Assembly: GCF_014204865.1 (NCBI RefSeq)
Contig: NZ_JACHMG010000001.1
Location: 7,218,501 to 7,282,500 of the forward strand
Direction: 5' to 3'
Length of the DNA: 64,000 bases
Source of the DNA: Amycolatopsis jiangsuensis
Lineage (GTDB): Bacteria > Actinomycetota > Actinomycetes > Mycobacteriales > Pseudonocardiaceae
This document shows, piece after piece, positions 1-7,850 of this stretch (position 1 is the first letter of the stretch; each line of letters begins with the position of its first letter). The notes below the pieces were generated by a model. That model did not search any database, was not told the DNA's origin, and worked only from the letters and a program-made list of their open reading frames with translations. The position numbers and the translations under genes are program-made.

Positions 1-298
1 CGGTTGCCGGAAGGATTCCATCCCTGCCCGGTACCCACCGCGGAACCGGGTAACCGGCGCGGCGCGACCCGGCGCAGCACCGTCCACTGTGGATTACCGA
101 CGAGTTCGGACAGCACCCGGTCAGGGCTTCTCCGCGCCGAACCGCTGGCGTTCGGCGGACAGGGCGGCTACGGTCATAGTGCGGTCAAGCAGCAGGCTGC
201 ACCTGATCTTCCTGCATCCGGGTGTCAGTCGTCGCGCGCCGCTATCGCGCGATCGCGCTTCAGCCCGGGCCCGGGTGCGGCTGACGAAAGGCGCCACC
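1..298. other. Leading region without a recognisable gene
   Basis: I see no convincing coding sequence here. Open frames cross it on both strands but show no family resemblance and no ribosome binding site. A GGGTAA hexamer lies at 48-53 but has no good upstream -35 partner at the usual distance. The last 15 bases carry the ribosome binding site of the STAS gene that follows. Confidence 0.5.
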
Positions 299-667
299 GT
301 GAGAAACGCCGTAGACGAACTTCATTCCAGCACCCTCGGGCAACCCCATCCACTCCACATGGGCACTGACCGTCCCACGTCCGACACGGTCGTCCTCCGG
401 GTCGGTGGCGACGTGGACTACGCGAGCACGCCGCGGCTGCACCAGCAGCTCCAGGACCGGTTGCACGGCACGATCAGCACGCTGGTGATCGACCTGACGG
501 ACGTGTCCTTCCTGGGCTCGGCCGGGCTGCGCGCGCTCGAATTGGCGTACCTGCTGGGCCGGGAGCGTGGCGTCCGGGTCAGCGTCCGCCCGCCCGCGGC
601 CCCGACCGTCCGCCGCGTGATCCGGATGTTCCCGATGCAGTTCGCCACGGCGATCGAACCCGCCTGA
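299..667 (+). CDS. STAS-domain anti-sigma factor antagonist
   Basis: A 122-residue protein, nearly all one STAS domain (about residues 25-118), the fold of SpoIIAA/RsbV anti-anti-sigma factors that bind and release anti-sigma kinases. The usual phosphorylation signature is visible as DLTDVSFLGSAGL (residues 65-77), with Ser74 the expected phospho-acceptor. I chose the GTG at 299 because GAAAGG lies 8-13 bases upstream; an in-frame ATG at 89 would add 70 residues of unrelated, poorly coding sequence. It stands alone and is followed by a long inverted repeat. With the other STAS, PP2C and ANTAR proteins of this window it suggests a partner-switching circuit for a stress sigma factor. The partner kinase is not identifiable from sequence. 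Confidence 0.85.
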   Translation: MRNAVDELHSSTLGQPHPLHMGTDRPTSDTVVLRVGGDVDYASTPRLHQQLQDRLHGTISTLVIDLTDVSFLGSAGLRALELAYLLGRERGVRVSVRPPAAPTVRRVIRMFPMQFATAIEPA

Positions 668-688
668 GGCGGGCGGAGGCAGAGAGGT

Positions 689-757
689 GAGGGTGGCCCG
701 TCCCGATCTTCCGGCGACAGGGTCGGGATCCCGGCCGTCCCGGTCCGAGCCACCCTC
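689..757. terminator. Long stem-loop after the STAS gene, likely terminator
   Basis: A perfect 9-base outer stem, GAGGGTGGC at 689-697 and GCCACCCTC at 749-757, encloses inner complementary stretches (CCCGA and TCGGG). There is no T-tract, so it could act on both strands as a structural terminator or be a structured leader or antisense RNA. Confidence 0.45.
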
Positions 758-813
758 CGCGTGGGCGGTCGCAGCGCGATGACTTCCACCTGCGCGCCCG
801 CCCGGCTGCCCGT

Positions 814-879
814 TCACCGCCGAGCCGCGACCCGGTCCGTGGCGGCGAGCACACAGCCAGGCCACTTCGGGGTGTGCAT
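814..879 (-). CDS. Possible 21-residue small protein
   Basis: A short frame begins at an ATG (877-879 on the reverse strand) preceded by an excellent ribosome binding site, GAGGAGG, about 6 bases upstream, and ends with TGA at 814-816. The predicted peptide is MHTPKWPGCVLAATDRVAARR in outline, with one Cys and no domain. A promoter of the local sigma-B type (ACAC/CTACCC on the plus strand, 945-948 and 924-929) lies upstream. The pairing of promoter and strong binding site is the only support. Alternatively the site is fortuitous, or the transcript is an antisense RNA to the STAS gene. Confidence 0.3.
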   Translation of the reverse strand: MHTPKWPGCVLAATDRVAARR

Positions 880-923
880 GGCGTCCTCCTCACCGGGCTC
901 GGTCTCGCTGCGGTCGACTCCGG

Positions 924-948
924 CTACCCCCTGACCGGACAGCTACAC
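924..948 (-). promoter_or_regulatory. Sigma-B-type promoter, leftward
   Basis: Read on the minus strand: GTGT (948-945), 15 bases, GGGTAG (929-924). It points to the small frame at 879 and matches the pattern seen before many genes in this window. Confidence 0.45.
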
Positions 949-995
949 CGGAAACGCGCGTTTCACCCTTCCGTGCGGGCGAGAAGAACTTCGGT

Positions 996-1020
996 GATTG
1001 ACCCCGGGCAGAGCGGGTAT
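996..1020 (+). promoter_or_regulatory. Sigma-B-type promoter before the AraC regulator
   Basis: GATT (996-999), 15 bases, GGGTAT (1015-1020). The start codon of the AraC-family gene is 39 bases downstream, leaving a short leader with a ribosome binding site. Confidence 0.5.
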
Positions 1021-1058
1021 CCGCCGCGCGCTGCTCGCGCGTTCGATGAGGTGATCCT

Positions 1059-2024
1059 GTGGCACACCAAGCGGGCGATCTGGTCACCCGGAGCAGCTTC
1101 CAGACGGAAGATCCTCAGCTCGCCGGGCAGTTCCTCGCCGAGGCCTACGCCGACAACGCGATGCGCGTGCGGGGTGTACCGCAGCGGTTCCGGCTGCGGC
1201 AGGTGCGGTATTCCGCCGGCACTGTGTGGCTCGACGACTACCGCAACACCATGGACGTCGCCTACCGCACCGAGCCGCTCGGGCACCTGCTCGTGGCGCA
1301 GGTGTCGGCCGGCCGGTTCGAGCGTTCGACGGAGGGGGTCACCGAACAGTACGGTCCCGGTGACGTGTTCCTGCTCGCCGAGCCCGACCTGCCGCACAGC
1401 TGCCGGTCCGAGGACGCCCAGGTGAAGCTGGTCGGGCTCGCCCCCTCGACCGCGGAGCTGGCCCGCCCCGACGGCGTGCCCCGGCCCCGGCTGACCGGCA
1501 TGCAGCCGCGCACCGCCGCGGACCGCCGTTCGTGGCGGCGCGGGGTGCAGTACCTGCAGGCCGTGCTCGCGGACGAGAACGCGACTGCCAGCCCGCTCGT
1601 GGTCGGCAACGCCACTCGCTTCGTGACCGAGCTTTTCCTGGCCACCTTCCCGCACACCGCAGTCGAAGAACCTTCGGTCACGGAACGGCACGACGTGAAT
1701 CCGGTGACAGTGCGCCGCGCGATGGCTTACCTCGAAGAGCATGCCCACGAACCCGTCAGCCTCACTGAGCTCGCCTTCGCGGTCGGGATGACCCCGCGCG
1801 GCTTGCAGCACGCCTTCCGCCGGCATCTCGGCACCACGCCGATGGCCTGCCTGAAACGGATCCGGCTCGCCGCGGCACACCGGGACCTGGTGAATGCGGA
1901 CCCGGACCGGGGAGACACCGTCACGCGGATCGCCTCCGGCTGGGGCTTCGCGCACCTGAGCCGCTTCGCCGCCGACTACCGCACCGCCTACGGCAGGCAT
2001 CCCGGCCGCACGCTGGCGAGCTGA
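1059..2024 (+). CDS. AraC-family transcriptional regulator
   Basis: A 321-residue DNA-binding regulator. The first about 190 residues resemble the AraC_binding_2/cupin-like ligand domain of NahR/FeaR-like activators; the C-terminal about 100 residues form two helix-turn-helix motifs, including PVSLTELAFAVGMTPRGLQ and the typical second-helix end GFAHLSRFAADYRTAYGRHP, which AraC members keep as F-x(3)-Y-x(3)-F/Y-G-x-x-P. GTG at 1059 was chosen because GAGGTGATC lies just upstream; no better in-frame start follows. It is monocistronic and preceded by a GATT-N15-GGGTAT promoter. The ligand and target genes cannot be read from sequence. Confidence 0.85.
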   Translation: MAHQAGDLVTRSSFQTEDPQLAGQFLAEAYADNAMRVRGVPQRFRLRQVRYSAGTVWLDDYRNTMDVAYRTEPLGHLLVAQVSAGRFERSTEGVTEQYGPGDVFLLAEPDLPHSCRSEDAQVKLVGLAPSTAELARPDGVPRPRLTGMQPRTAADRRSWRRGVQYLQAVLADENATASPLVVGNATRFVTELFLATFPHTAVEEPSVTERHDVNPVTVRRAMAYLEEHAHEPVSLTELAFAVGMTPRGLQHAFRRHLGTTPMACLKRIRLAAAHRDLVNADPDRGDTVTRIASGWGFAHLSRFAADYRTAYGRHPGRTLAS

Positions 2025-2112
2025 TCAGCCCTGAGCTGGTCGTTTTGCGGATAGCCGACAGCCGCGCGCAGGGGCACTGTGGATCTTCGGACGGTCCGGA
2101 CGGGGGAGCGAG

Positions 2113-3225
2113 ATGCGGCGATGGGAGGCACGCGCCGAGCCGGTGGCCGGCGAGCGGATGCCCCGGCCCGTGCTGATCGTGGTCCGCGGGGACATCGACG
2201 GGGCGAACTGTGCCGACTGGGGACACCGGCTGCGTGAGCTGGCCGCGTCGTCCGGTTCGGACGTCCTGATCGACCTCTCCGGCCTGACTTTGCTGACCGC
2301 CTCCGGTGGCCGGGTGCTGGCTCACCTCGCCGAGCAGTGGGGTGCGGCCGGTCGCCGGACGCGGATCGTGGTGGGCGCCAACCCGGTGGTCGCCCGGGTC
2401 GTCGAGATCGCGGAAGCCAGGGTGGTGCTGACCGTGCACGAGTCCGTGGCCGCCGCGCTGTCGGCACCCGATCGGCCGGCGTCCCTGCCGGACAGCTGGT
2501 TCGTGATCCGGGAAGCGGTGCGGCAGCTGCAGGAGCAGTACGGGCTGTCCGACGCCGGGCCCGCGGTCAGCCTGCTCCAGTCGGTGGCGCGTGAGCACCG
2601 GATCCGGGTCCACCGGCTCGCGGCCGCCGCGGCCGGCCCGGCGTTCCCGGGGCAGCCGGCCGCCGGGGAGGCGGCCGAACCGATCCTCCCGTTCCCGGTG
2701 GGCGCCGTCGCCGCGCCGAAATTCGTGACGGTGCTCGACCACGCGCTGAGAGCTGCCCTGCGCGCGACGGAGACTCCGGCCGGCTACGCCCAGCTCGTGG
2801 CAGGCGGTTTCCTGCGGATGGCCAGCGCCCACGGGATCGGCCGGGACCTGCGGCGTTACCTCGGACAGCCGGGGCACGAGTCGACCCCCTGCGCCCGTGC
2901 GGCCCGCGGCGGAACCAGGGTGACCGTCGGCGACGTCCGCGAGGACGTGCCGCTCGCCGGGACGCCCGCGCTGGACATGCTGCGCGCGGAAGGCATTCTG
3001 TTCGCGTGCAGCACACCGGTCGTCGACGGGGAAGGCCGGTCCTGCCGTGCGGTCCTGTCCCTTGTGGACGGTCGTGCCGGACGTGGCCTCACCTACGCCC
3101 AGGCCGACGAGCTCGACCGGATCGCCGAGGCAGTGAGCCGCTGGGCCCAGTGGGACGACGACCGGCGCGTCCGCACCGCCGTGTCCGACCTGCACGCCGC
3201 TCTGGCTGCCGGAACGCCTTCCTGA
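2113..3225 (+). CDS. STAS-ANTAR-sensor regulator
   Basis: A 370-residue three-part protein. Residues about 20-115 form a STAS domain (VLIDLSGLTLLTASGGRVLAH region, with Thr/Ser at the usual phospho-acceptor turn). Residues about 125-180 (REAVRQLQEQYGLSDAGPAV and following) have the pattern of an ANTAR RNA-binding domain, in which short hairpins in nascent mRNA are bound to prevent termination. The remaining C-terminal half resembles a GAF-like sensor. ANTAR usually sits at the C-terminus after GAF, so this order is unusual. ATG at 2113 follows GGGGGAGCGAG. It lies just upstream of the PP2C multidomain gene in the same direction, so the two may be functionally linked. The domain reading is by pattern, not by profile search. 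Confidence 0.7.
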   Translation: MRRWEARAEPVAGERMPRPVLIVVRGDIDGANCADWGHRLRELAASSGSDVLIDLSGLTLLTASGGRVLAHLAEQWGAAGRRTRIVVGANPVVARVVEIAEARVVLTVHESVAAALSAPDRPASLPDSWFVIREAVRQLQEQYGLSDAGPAVSLLQSVAREHRIRVHRLAAAAAGPAFPGQPAAGEAAEPILPFPVGAVAAPKFVTVLDHALRAALRATETPAGYAQLVAGGFLRMASAHGIGRDLRRYLGQPGHESTPCARAARGGTRVTVGDVREDVPLAGTPALDMLRAEGILFACSTPVVDGEGRSCRAVLSLVDGRAGRGLTYAQADELDRIAEAVSRWAQWDDDRRVRTAVSDLHAALAAGTPS

Positions 3226-3252
3226 CCCATCCGTTCGGCCGCACCGCGGCAG

Positions 3253-3277
3253 GTGTGGTCCGGGGAATACGGGGTAG
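3253..3277 (+). promoter_or_regulatory. Sigma-B-type promoter before the PP2C gene
   Basis: GTGT (3253-3256), 15 bases, GGGTAG (3272-3277), about 50 bases before the GTG start at 3329. Confidence 0.5.
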
Positions 3278-3328
3278 CCGCCCTCGACGGGCAGCCCGGC
3301 CGATTCGCCGGAGGGTGGTGAGGCGGAC

Positions 3329-5344
3329 GTGGCCGACGAGGCGGACGAACGAATCGGTGACGCGCGGACCGTCCGGGACCGGTTCGAGTCACTGGGGCTG
3401 ATGGCGATCTCCTATCACGGACCGGAACTTCGCGTCGTCGCGGCCAATGCGGCGTTCCGCGCGTTCGCCGGCAACCAGCACCTGGTCGGGCACACCATCC
3501 GGGAGCTGTTCCCGGAATGGGAGGGACAACAGCTGATCCAGGTTCCCGAGCACGTTCTGCGCACCGGGGAAAGCCGGATCGGCCGGGAATGGCGCATCCA
3601 GGTCGAACGCGAGGACACCGGGCAAGTGCGCGAGTGCTTCGTGGACTACTTCGCCGAGCCCTACCGGGACACTGACGGCACTGTCGTGGGCGTCAACGGC
3701 TACTGCATCGACGTGAGCGAGCAGGTCCGTCGCCGCCAGGAAGAACAGCACCGCGCCACACATGCCGAACAGCGCTACGAACAGGCCCGTGAAGTCGTCA
3801 CCGAACTGCAGCGGCGGCTGCTGCCCTCGGGACTGCCGGTGCTGCCGTCCGCACAGGTCGCCGGCAGCTACCTCCTCGTGGACGTCGAGAACGCGGCCGG
3901 CGGCGACTGGTTCGACGCGATCCCGGTGTCCGCCGACCGCGTCGCGCTGGTCGTCGGTGATGTCGTCGGGCACGGGGTGGCCGCGTCCGCGGCGATGGGG
4001 CAGCTGCGCGCGGTCCTGCAGGACCGCCTCGACGAGACCGGTGATGTGCTCACCGCGGTCCGTGCGGCCGACCGGGTGGCGGACCGCGTTGCCGAGGCGA
4101 GCGCGGCGACCGTCTGCGCCGCGCTCGTCGACCTCGCCGACGGTACGGTGACCTGCTGCAGCGCCGGGCATCCGCCGCCGCTCCTGGCCGGCGCGGACTC
4201 CGCCCGGTACCTGCCCGCCTCCGGCAACGGGCCGCTGGGCACCGGCTCCGACTACAGCGTCGTGACCGACCGGCTCGATCTCGGCCAGGTGGTCCTGCTC
4301 TACAGCGACGGGATCCTCGAACGGCCCGGTCGCGAGCCCGCCGCCGCGACCGCCGAACTGGCCAGGACGGTGGCCGACGCCGTCGCCGGACGGGGTCTCG
4401 CCGACCACGAGCTGTCCGCGGTCGACCGGGCCTGCACGCACACCCTGGAACTCCTGGTCCGCCTGACCGGGCACACCGACGACATCACGTTGCTCGCCGC
4501 GCAGCGCCGTACCCCTTCCGCTCCGCTGCGCCTGTGCATGCCCACCGGACCGGACGCGATCGGCACCGCACGGCGGGACCTGGATTCCTGGCTGCGCAAC
4601 CAGGAAGCCGGCGACGAGGACCGGTCCGCGCTCGCGCACGCGGTGTCCGAACTGGTCACCAACGCCGTCGAGCACGGTCATCCCGACAGCACCGCCGGCA
4701 CCATCACGATCAGCGCCGACCTGGACGCCGGTGGTGTGGTCCGCGTCGTGGTCGCCGACGACGGGCAGTGGCGCGAACGCAGCCGTCCCGGTGACGAATC
4801 CTTCCGCCGCGACCACGGTCTCGGGCTCGCGATGACCGCCAGGTTCGTCGACGCCCTCGACCTCGACCACGACGAGAGCGGCACCACTGCGATCCTGCGT
4901 CACCGGTTGTCCCGTCCGGCGCGCCTGCTCACGACCGGGCAGCTCAGCGACGGCGTCCCGGTCCGGGGCCCCGACGAACTCCGCGAGCTGACTCTGGTCC
5001 TCGACCAGCCACACGCCCCGGGCAACCGGATCGCCGTGTACGGCCCGCTCGACGCGACGAACATCGACCACGTCGCCGCCGAACTCGATCGGTTCACCCT
5101 CGGCGGCACCCACGACCTGACCGTCGACCTCACCGCGGTCACCCACCTGGCGAGTACCGCGGTCAAACTGCTCTCGCCCGTCAGCGCGCCCGGCGACGGC
5201 CACCGCCGTCCGCCGCTGTGCCTCTATGCCCCGCTCGGCAGCGTCGCGCACCAGGTCCTGACCCTGGTCGCGGTGCCGCACACCACGACCGATCCCGATG
5301 TCGCCCCAGGCGCAGGGGGTTTCGGCGCACCACCGGACGGGTAG
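3329..5344 (+). CDS. PAS-PP2C phosphatase-HATPase-STAS multidomain protein
   Basis: A 671-residue soluble regulator combining a full partner-switching module. Order: PAS-like sensor (about 20-130), short coiled coil (about 135-165), SpoIIE/RsbU-type PP2C phosphatase (about 175-385; metal-binding Asp residues in GGDWFDA, VVGDVVGHG and GHTDDITLL), an RsbW-like GHKL kinase domain (about 390-515; N-box ELVTNAVEHG, G-box DHGLGLAMT), and a C-terminal STAS domain (about 555-665). PP2C domains dephosphorylate STAS antagonists, and the kinase re-phosphorylates them, so opposing activities and a possible substrate occur in one chain. GTG at 3329 follows GGAGGGTGGTGAGG. It probably sets the activity of a sigma-B-type factor, in line with the many such promoters around it. 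Confidence 0.85.
   Translation: MADEADERIGDARTVRDRFESLGLMAISYHGPELRVVAANAAFRAFAGNQHLVGHTIRELFPEWEGQQLIQVPEHVLRTGESRIGREWRIQVEREDTGQVRECFVDYFAEPYRDTDGTVVGVNGYCIDVSEQVRRRQEEQHRATHAEQRYEQAREVVTELQRRLLPSGLPVLPSAQVAGSYLLVDVENAAGGDWFDAIPVSADRVALVVGDVVGHGVAASAAMGQLRAVLQDRLDETGDVLTAVRAADRVADRVAEASAATVCAALVDLADGTVTCCSAGHPPPLLAGADSARYLPASGNGPLGTGSDYSVVTDRLDLGQVVLLYSDGILERPGREPAAATAELARTVADAVAGRGLADHELSAVDRACTHTLELLVRLTGHTDDITLLAAQRRTPSAPLRLCMPTGPDAIGTARRDLDSWLRNQEAGDEDRSALAHAVSELVTNAVEHGHPDSTAGTITISADLDAGGVVRVVVADDGQWRERSRPGDESFRRDHGLGLAMTARFVDALDLDHDESGTTAILRHRLSRPARLLTTGQLSDGVPVRGPDELRELTLVLDQPHAPGNRIAVYGPLDATNIDHVAAELDRFTLGGTHDLTVDLTAVTHLASTAVKLLSPVSAPGDGHRRPPLCLYAPLGSVAHQVLTLVAVPHTTTDPDVAPGAGGFGAPPDG
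5319..5344 (+). promoter_or_regulatory. Sigma-B-type promoter inside the end of the PP2C gene
   Basis: GTTT (5319-5322), 16 bases, GGGTAG (5339-5344); it overlaps the PP2C gene's stop codon. It could drive the DUF2188 and alcohol dehydrogenase genes. Confidence 0.55.
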
Positions 5345-5374
5345 GCCGGGCTTTCCGGGAGAGGAGGGCGCCCG

Positions 5375-5602
5375 ATGGAGGGCGACGTCGAGACGGTGTA
5401 CGAGAACGGGCTGTGGAAGAACCGGGTGGACGGTCACCAGCGCGCTTCGAACGTGGCAAAGACCCGCGAAGAGGCCGTGCGGACCGGGCGGCACATGGCG
5501 AAGGCCCGCCACGTCGTCCATTGCGTCCGCGGCGAGAACGGCGAAGTCGTCAGCCGCGACGACTACCGGGCCAGCCCGCGCGGAGTGCCGCTCCCACCGT
5601 GA
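5375..5602 (+). CDS. DUF2188-family small protein
   Basis: A 75-residue protein with the DUF2188 pattern: an N-terminal strand with W-x-N-x-V (LWKNRVDG), a basic helix with repeated Ala/Arg (REEAVRTGRHMAKARH) and a closing HVVHCVRGENGEV strand. DUF2188 proteins are small, often found among general-stress genes; their biochemical role is unknown. ATG at 5375 follows GAGAGGAGGG. The gene sits between the PP2C regulator and an alcohol dehydrogenase, with its own upstream GTTT-N16-GGGTAG promoter, so stress-induced expression is likely. Confidence 0.75.
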   Translation: MEGDVETVYENGLWKNRVDGHQRASNVAKTREEAVRTGRHMAKARHVVHCVRGENGEVVSRDDYRASPRGVPLPP

Positions 5603-5639
5603 ATCCCGGTGAAGATCCCCGAAAACAGGAGGAGAACCG

Positions 5640-6839
5640 GTGAAAGCAGTGGTGTGGCACGGAGTCGGCGACATCCGGCTCGACGAGGTGCCCGATCCGA
5701 AGATTCTCGAACCGAGCGACGCCATCGTCGCGATCACCCGCAGTGCGATCTGCGGGACCGATCTGCATCTCGTCCGGGGCACGATGCCCGGCATGGTGCA
5801 GGGAACGGTACTCGGTCACGAAGCGGTGGGCGTCGTCCAGGACGTCGGCCCCGCGGTGCGGGGCTTCGCACCAGGCGACCGGGTGGTGATCCCGTCCACG
5901 ATCGGCTGCGGCACCTGTTCCTACTGCCGTGCCGGGTACTACGCGCAGTGCGACCGAGCGAATCCGAACGGCCCGTCGGCGGGAACCTGCTTCTTCGGCG
6001 GCCCAGAGGGCACCGGACCGGTCGACGGGCTGCAGGCGGAGTACGCGCGGGTGCCGTTCGCGATGACCTCGCTGGTGCGGATCCCCGACGAGGTGACCGA
6101 CGACCAGGCGATCTTGCTGTCCGACATCTTTCCGACGGCGTGGTTCGGTGCGCGGCTGGCGGAGGTCGGCGAGGGGGACAGCGTGCTCGTTCTCGGCGCC
6201 GGCGTGGTGGGTCAGTTCGCGATCGCCTCGGCGAAACGGCAGGGGGCCGGCCGGGTGTTCGTGGTCGACCGGCTCGCGTCCCGGCTGGAGAAGGCGCGTG
6301 CGCAGCAGGCCGAACCGGTGAACTTCGACGAGGACGATCCGGTCGCGCTGGTGCGGGAGCTGACCGGCGGGATCGGTGTGGACCGGGTCATCGACGCGGT
6401 CGGCGTCGACGCGCAGCGGCCGTCTTCGGGGCCCGCCGCCGGAAAGTCGGCGGAGCAGGCCGCCCAGTTCGAACAGGAGCGGGTGGCCGAGGCACCGGAC
6501 AGCGACACCTGGGTGCCCGGCAACGCGCCGAGCCAGGCCGCGCGCTGGGCGGTGGATGCGGTGGCCAAGGCGGGCACGATCGGCGTGATCGGGGTGTACC
6601 CGCCGACGTTCGACGCCTTCCCGTTCGGCGCCGCGATGAACAAGAACCTGACGCTGCACATGGGCAACTGCAACCACCGGCGGTACCTGCCGGAACTGCT
6701 CGACCTGGTGCACACCGGCGTGGTGGACCCGCTGACGTTCGTGACCCAGCACGAGGCGCCGACGTCGGCGATCGAGGCGTACGAGACGTTCGACCGCAGG
6801 GAAGAGGGCTGGCTCAAGACCGTGCTCGACGTGGCCTGA
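5640..6839 (+). CDS. Zinc-dependent alcohol dehydrogenase, formaldehyde-dehydrogenase-like
   Basis: A 399-residue medium-chain dehydrogenase of the glutathione-independent formaldehyde dehydrogenase-like group. The GroES-like domain holds the catalytic zinc ligands (ICGTDLH and GHEAVG) and the structural zinc cluster C-x2-C-x2-C-x7-C (CGTCSYCRAGYYAQC). The NAD-binding core has VLGAGVVGQFA. An insert of about 40 residues after VIDAVGVDAQ is typical of this subgroup. GTG at 5640 is preceded by AGGAGAACC. It most likely oxidises formaldehyde or other short aldehydes or alcohols with NAD; a related enzyme lies at 34044-35234. Likely co-transcribed with the DUF2188 gene 37 bases upstream. Confidence 0.85.
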   Translation: MKAVVWHGVGDIRLDEVPDPKILEPSDAIVAITRSAICGTDLHLVRGTMPGMVQGTVLGHEAVGVVQDVGPAVRGFAPGDRVVIPSTIGCGTCSYCRAGYYAQCDRANPNGPSAGTCFFGGPEGTGPVDGLQAEYARVPFAMTSLVRIPDEVTDDQAILLSDIFPTAWFGARLAEVGEGDSVLVLGAGVVGQFAIASAKRQGAGRVFVVDRLASRLEKARAQQAEPVNFDEDDPVALVRELTGGIGVDRVIDAVGVDAQRPSSGPAAGKSAEQAAQFEQERVAEAPDSDTWVPGNAPSQAARWAVDAVAKAGTIGVIGVYPPTFDAFPFGAAMNKNLTLHMGNCNHRRYLPELLDLVHTGVVDPLTFVTQHEAPTSAIEAYETFDRREEGWLKTVLDVA

Positions 6840-6880
6840 TCAAGCGGCCCAGGACGGCTGGGTACCCGTTCTGTGGCCAG

Positions 6881-6905
6881 GTTTAACGGCGAATCCACGG
6901 GCTAT
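6881..6905 (+). promoter_or_regulatory. Sigma-B-type promoter close to the glycosyltransferase start
   Basis: GTTT (6881-6884), 15 bases, GGCTAT (6900-6905). Only 9 bases separate the -10 box from the ATG at 6915, so the transcript is probably leaderless. A separate GGGTAC is at 6860-6865 without a good -35. Confidence 0.45.
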
Positions 6906-6914
6906 GAATCAGGC

Positions 6915-7850
6915 ATGAGGATCCTGCTCTGGCACGTGCACGGCGCGTGGACCGACGCCTTCGTCCGCGGCCGGCACGAGTACTTCGTCCCGGTGAGCGC
7001 CGAGGGCGCGCCGTGGGGACTGGGCCGGGCGGGGAGGCCGTGGCCGTCGGTGACGGAAGTTCCGCTCGAGCGGCTGGCCTCGGCCCAGCCGGACGTGGTG
7101 GTGCTGCAACGGCCGGAGGAGATCCCGATCGTCCGGCGGCAGCTGGGTTCCCGGGTGCCCGCGGTGTACGTCGAGCACAATGCGCCCCGGGACACCGCCG
7201 CGGGATCACGTCATCCGCTGGCCGGACAGGACGTGGTGCGCCTGGTGCACGTCACGCACTTCAACGCGCTCATGTGGGACAACGGGATCGCACCGGTGGA
7301 AGTGGTTCCGCACGGCATCCCGGACCCCGGGGAGCGCTACACCGGCGAACTCGCGGCAGGCGCGACGATGATCAACGAGCCGGTGCGCCGCGCCCGGGTC
7401 ACCGGGGCCGACCTGCTGCCCGGGTTCCGGGAGATCGCGCCGGTGCACGTTTTCGGCATGGGAACGGGGCAGCTGCCCGGCGGCCAGGGGGACGTGCCGC
7501 CGCCCCGGCTGCACGACGAGCTGGCGCGGCGGCGGGTCTACCTGCATCCGGCGCGCTGGACCTCGCTCGGGCTGTCCCTGCTGGAAGCCATGCACCTGGG
7601 CATGCCGGTGGTGGTCGCGGCGGCCACCGAGGCGCCGTCGACGGTCCCGCCCGAGGCCGGCGTCGTGTCCGCGGACGTGTCCGTACTCGCGCGCCGGTTC
7701 CGCGAACTGATCCACGAACCGGATTTCGCCGTGCTGGCAGGGAAAGCCGCTCGCGAACACGTGCTGCGTCACCACGGTCTCGGTGCCTTCCTGGCGCGGT
7801 GGGACCACCTGCTCGACGAGACCGTCCCTGCCCTGGAAGGAGCCCGATGA
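6915..7850 (+). CDS. Glycosyltransferase (GT4-like)
   Basis: A 311-residue GT-B fold glycosyltransferase. The N-terminal strand [12 protein letters not shown] begins a Rossmann-like domain; the C-terminal half has the donor-binding pattern [25 protein letters not shown], with the E-x7-E-like acid in [11 protein letters not shown] at 6915 was preferred to an in-frame GTG at 6873 because the domain begins there and a promoter -10 lies 9 bases upstream; there is no ribosome binding site, which fits a leaderless message. Its stop overlaps the next gene's ATG (ATGA), so the two enzymes are translationally coupled. The sugar transferred is unknown. Confidence 0.8.
   Translation: MRILLWHVHGAWTDAFVRGRHEYFVPVSAEGAPWGLGRAGRPWPSVTEVPLERLASAQPDVVVLQRPEEIPIVRRQLGSRVPAVYVEHNAPRDTAAGSRHPLAGQDVVRLVHVTHFNALMWDNGIAPVEVVPHGIPDPGERYTGELAAGATMINEPVRRARVTGADLLPGFREIAPVHVFGMGTGQLPGGQGDVPPPRLHDELARRRVYLHPARWTSLGLSLLEAMHLGMPVVVAAATEAPSTVPPEAGVVSADVSVLARRFRELIHEPDFAVLAGKAAREHVLRHHGLGAFLARWDHLLDETVPALEGAR

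Noticed and set aside
3389..5794. 801-residue open frame on the minus strand opposite the PP2C gene
   Set aside because: It mirrors the codons of a clear multidomain gene, has no domain, and is rich in Arg/Gly/Pro/Val as expected for a shadow in GC-rich DNA.
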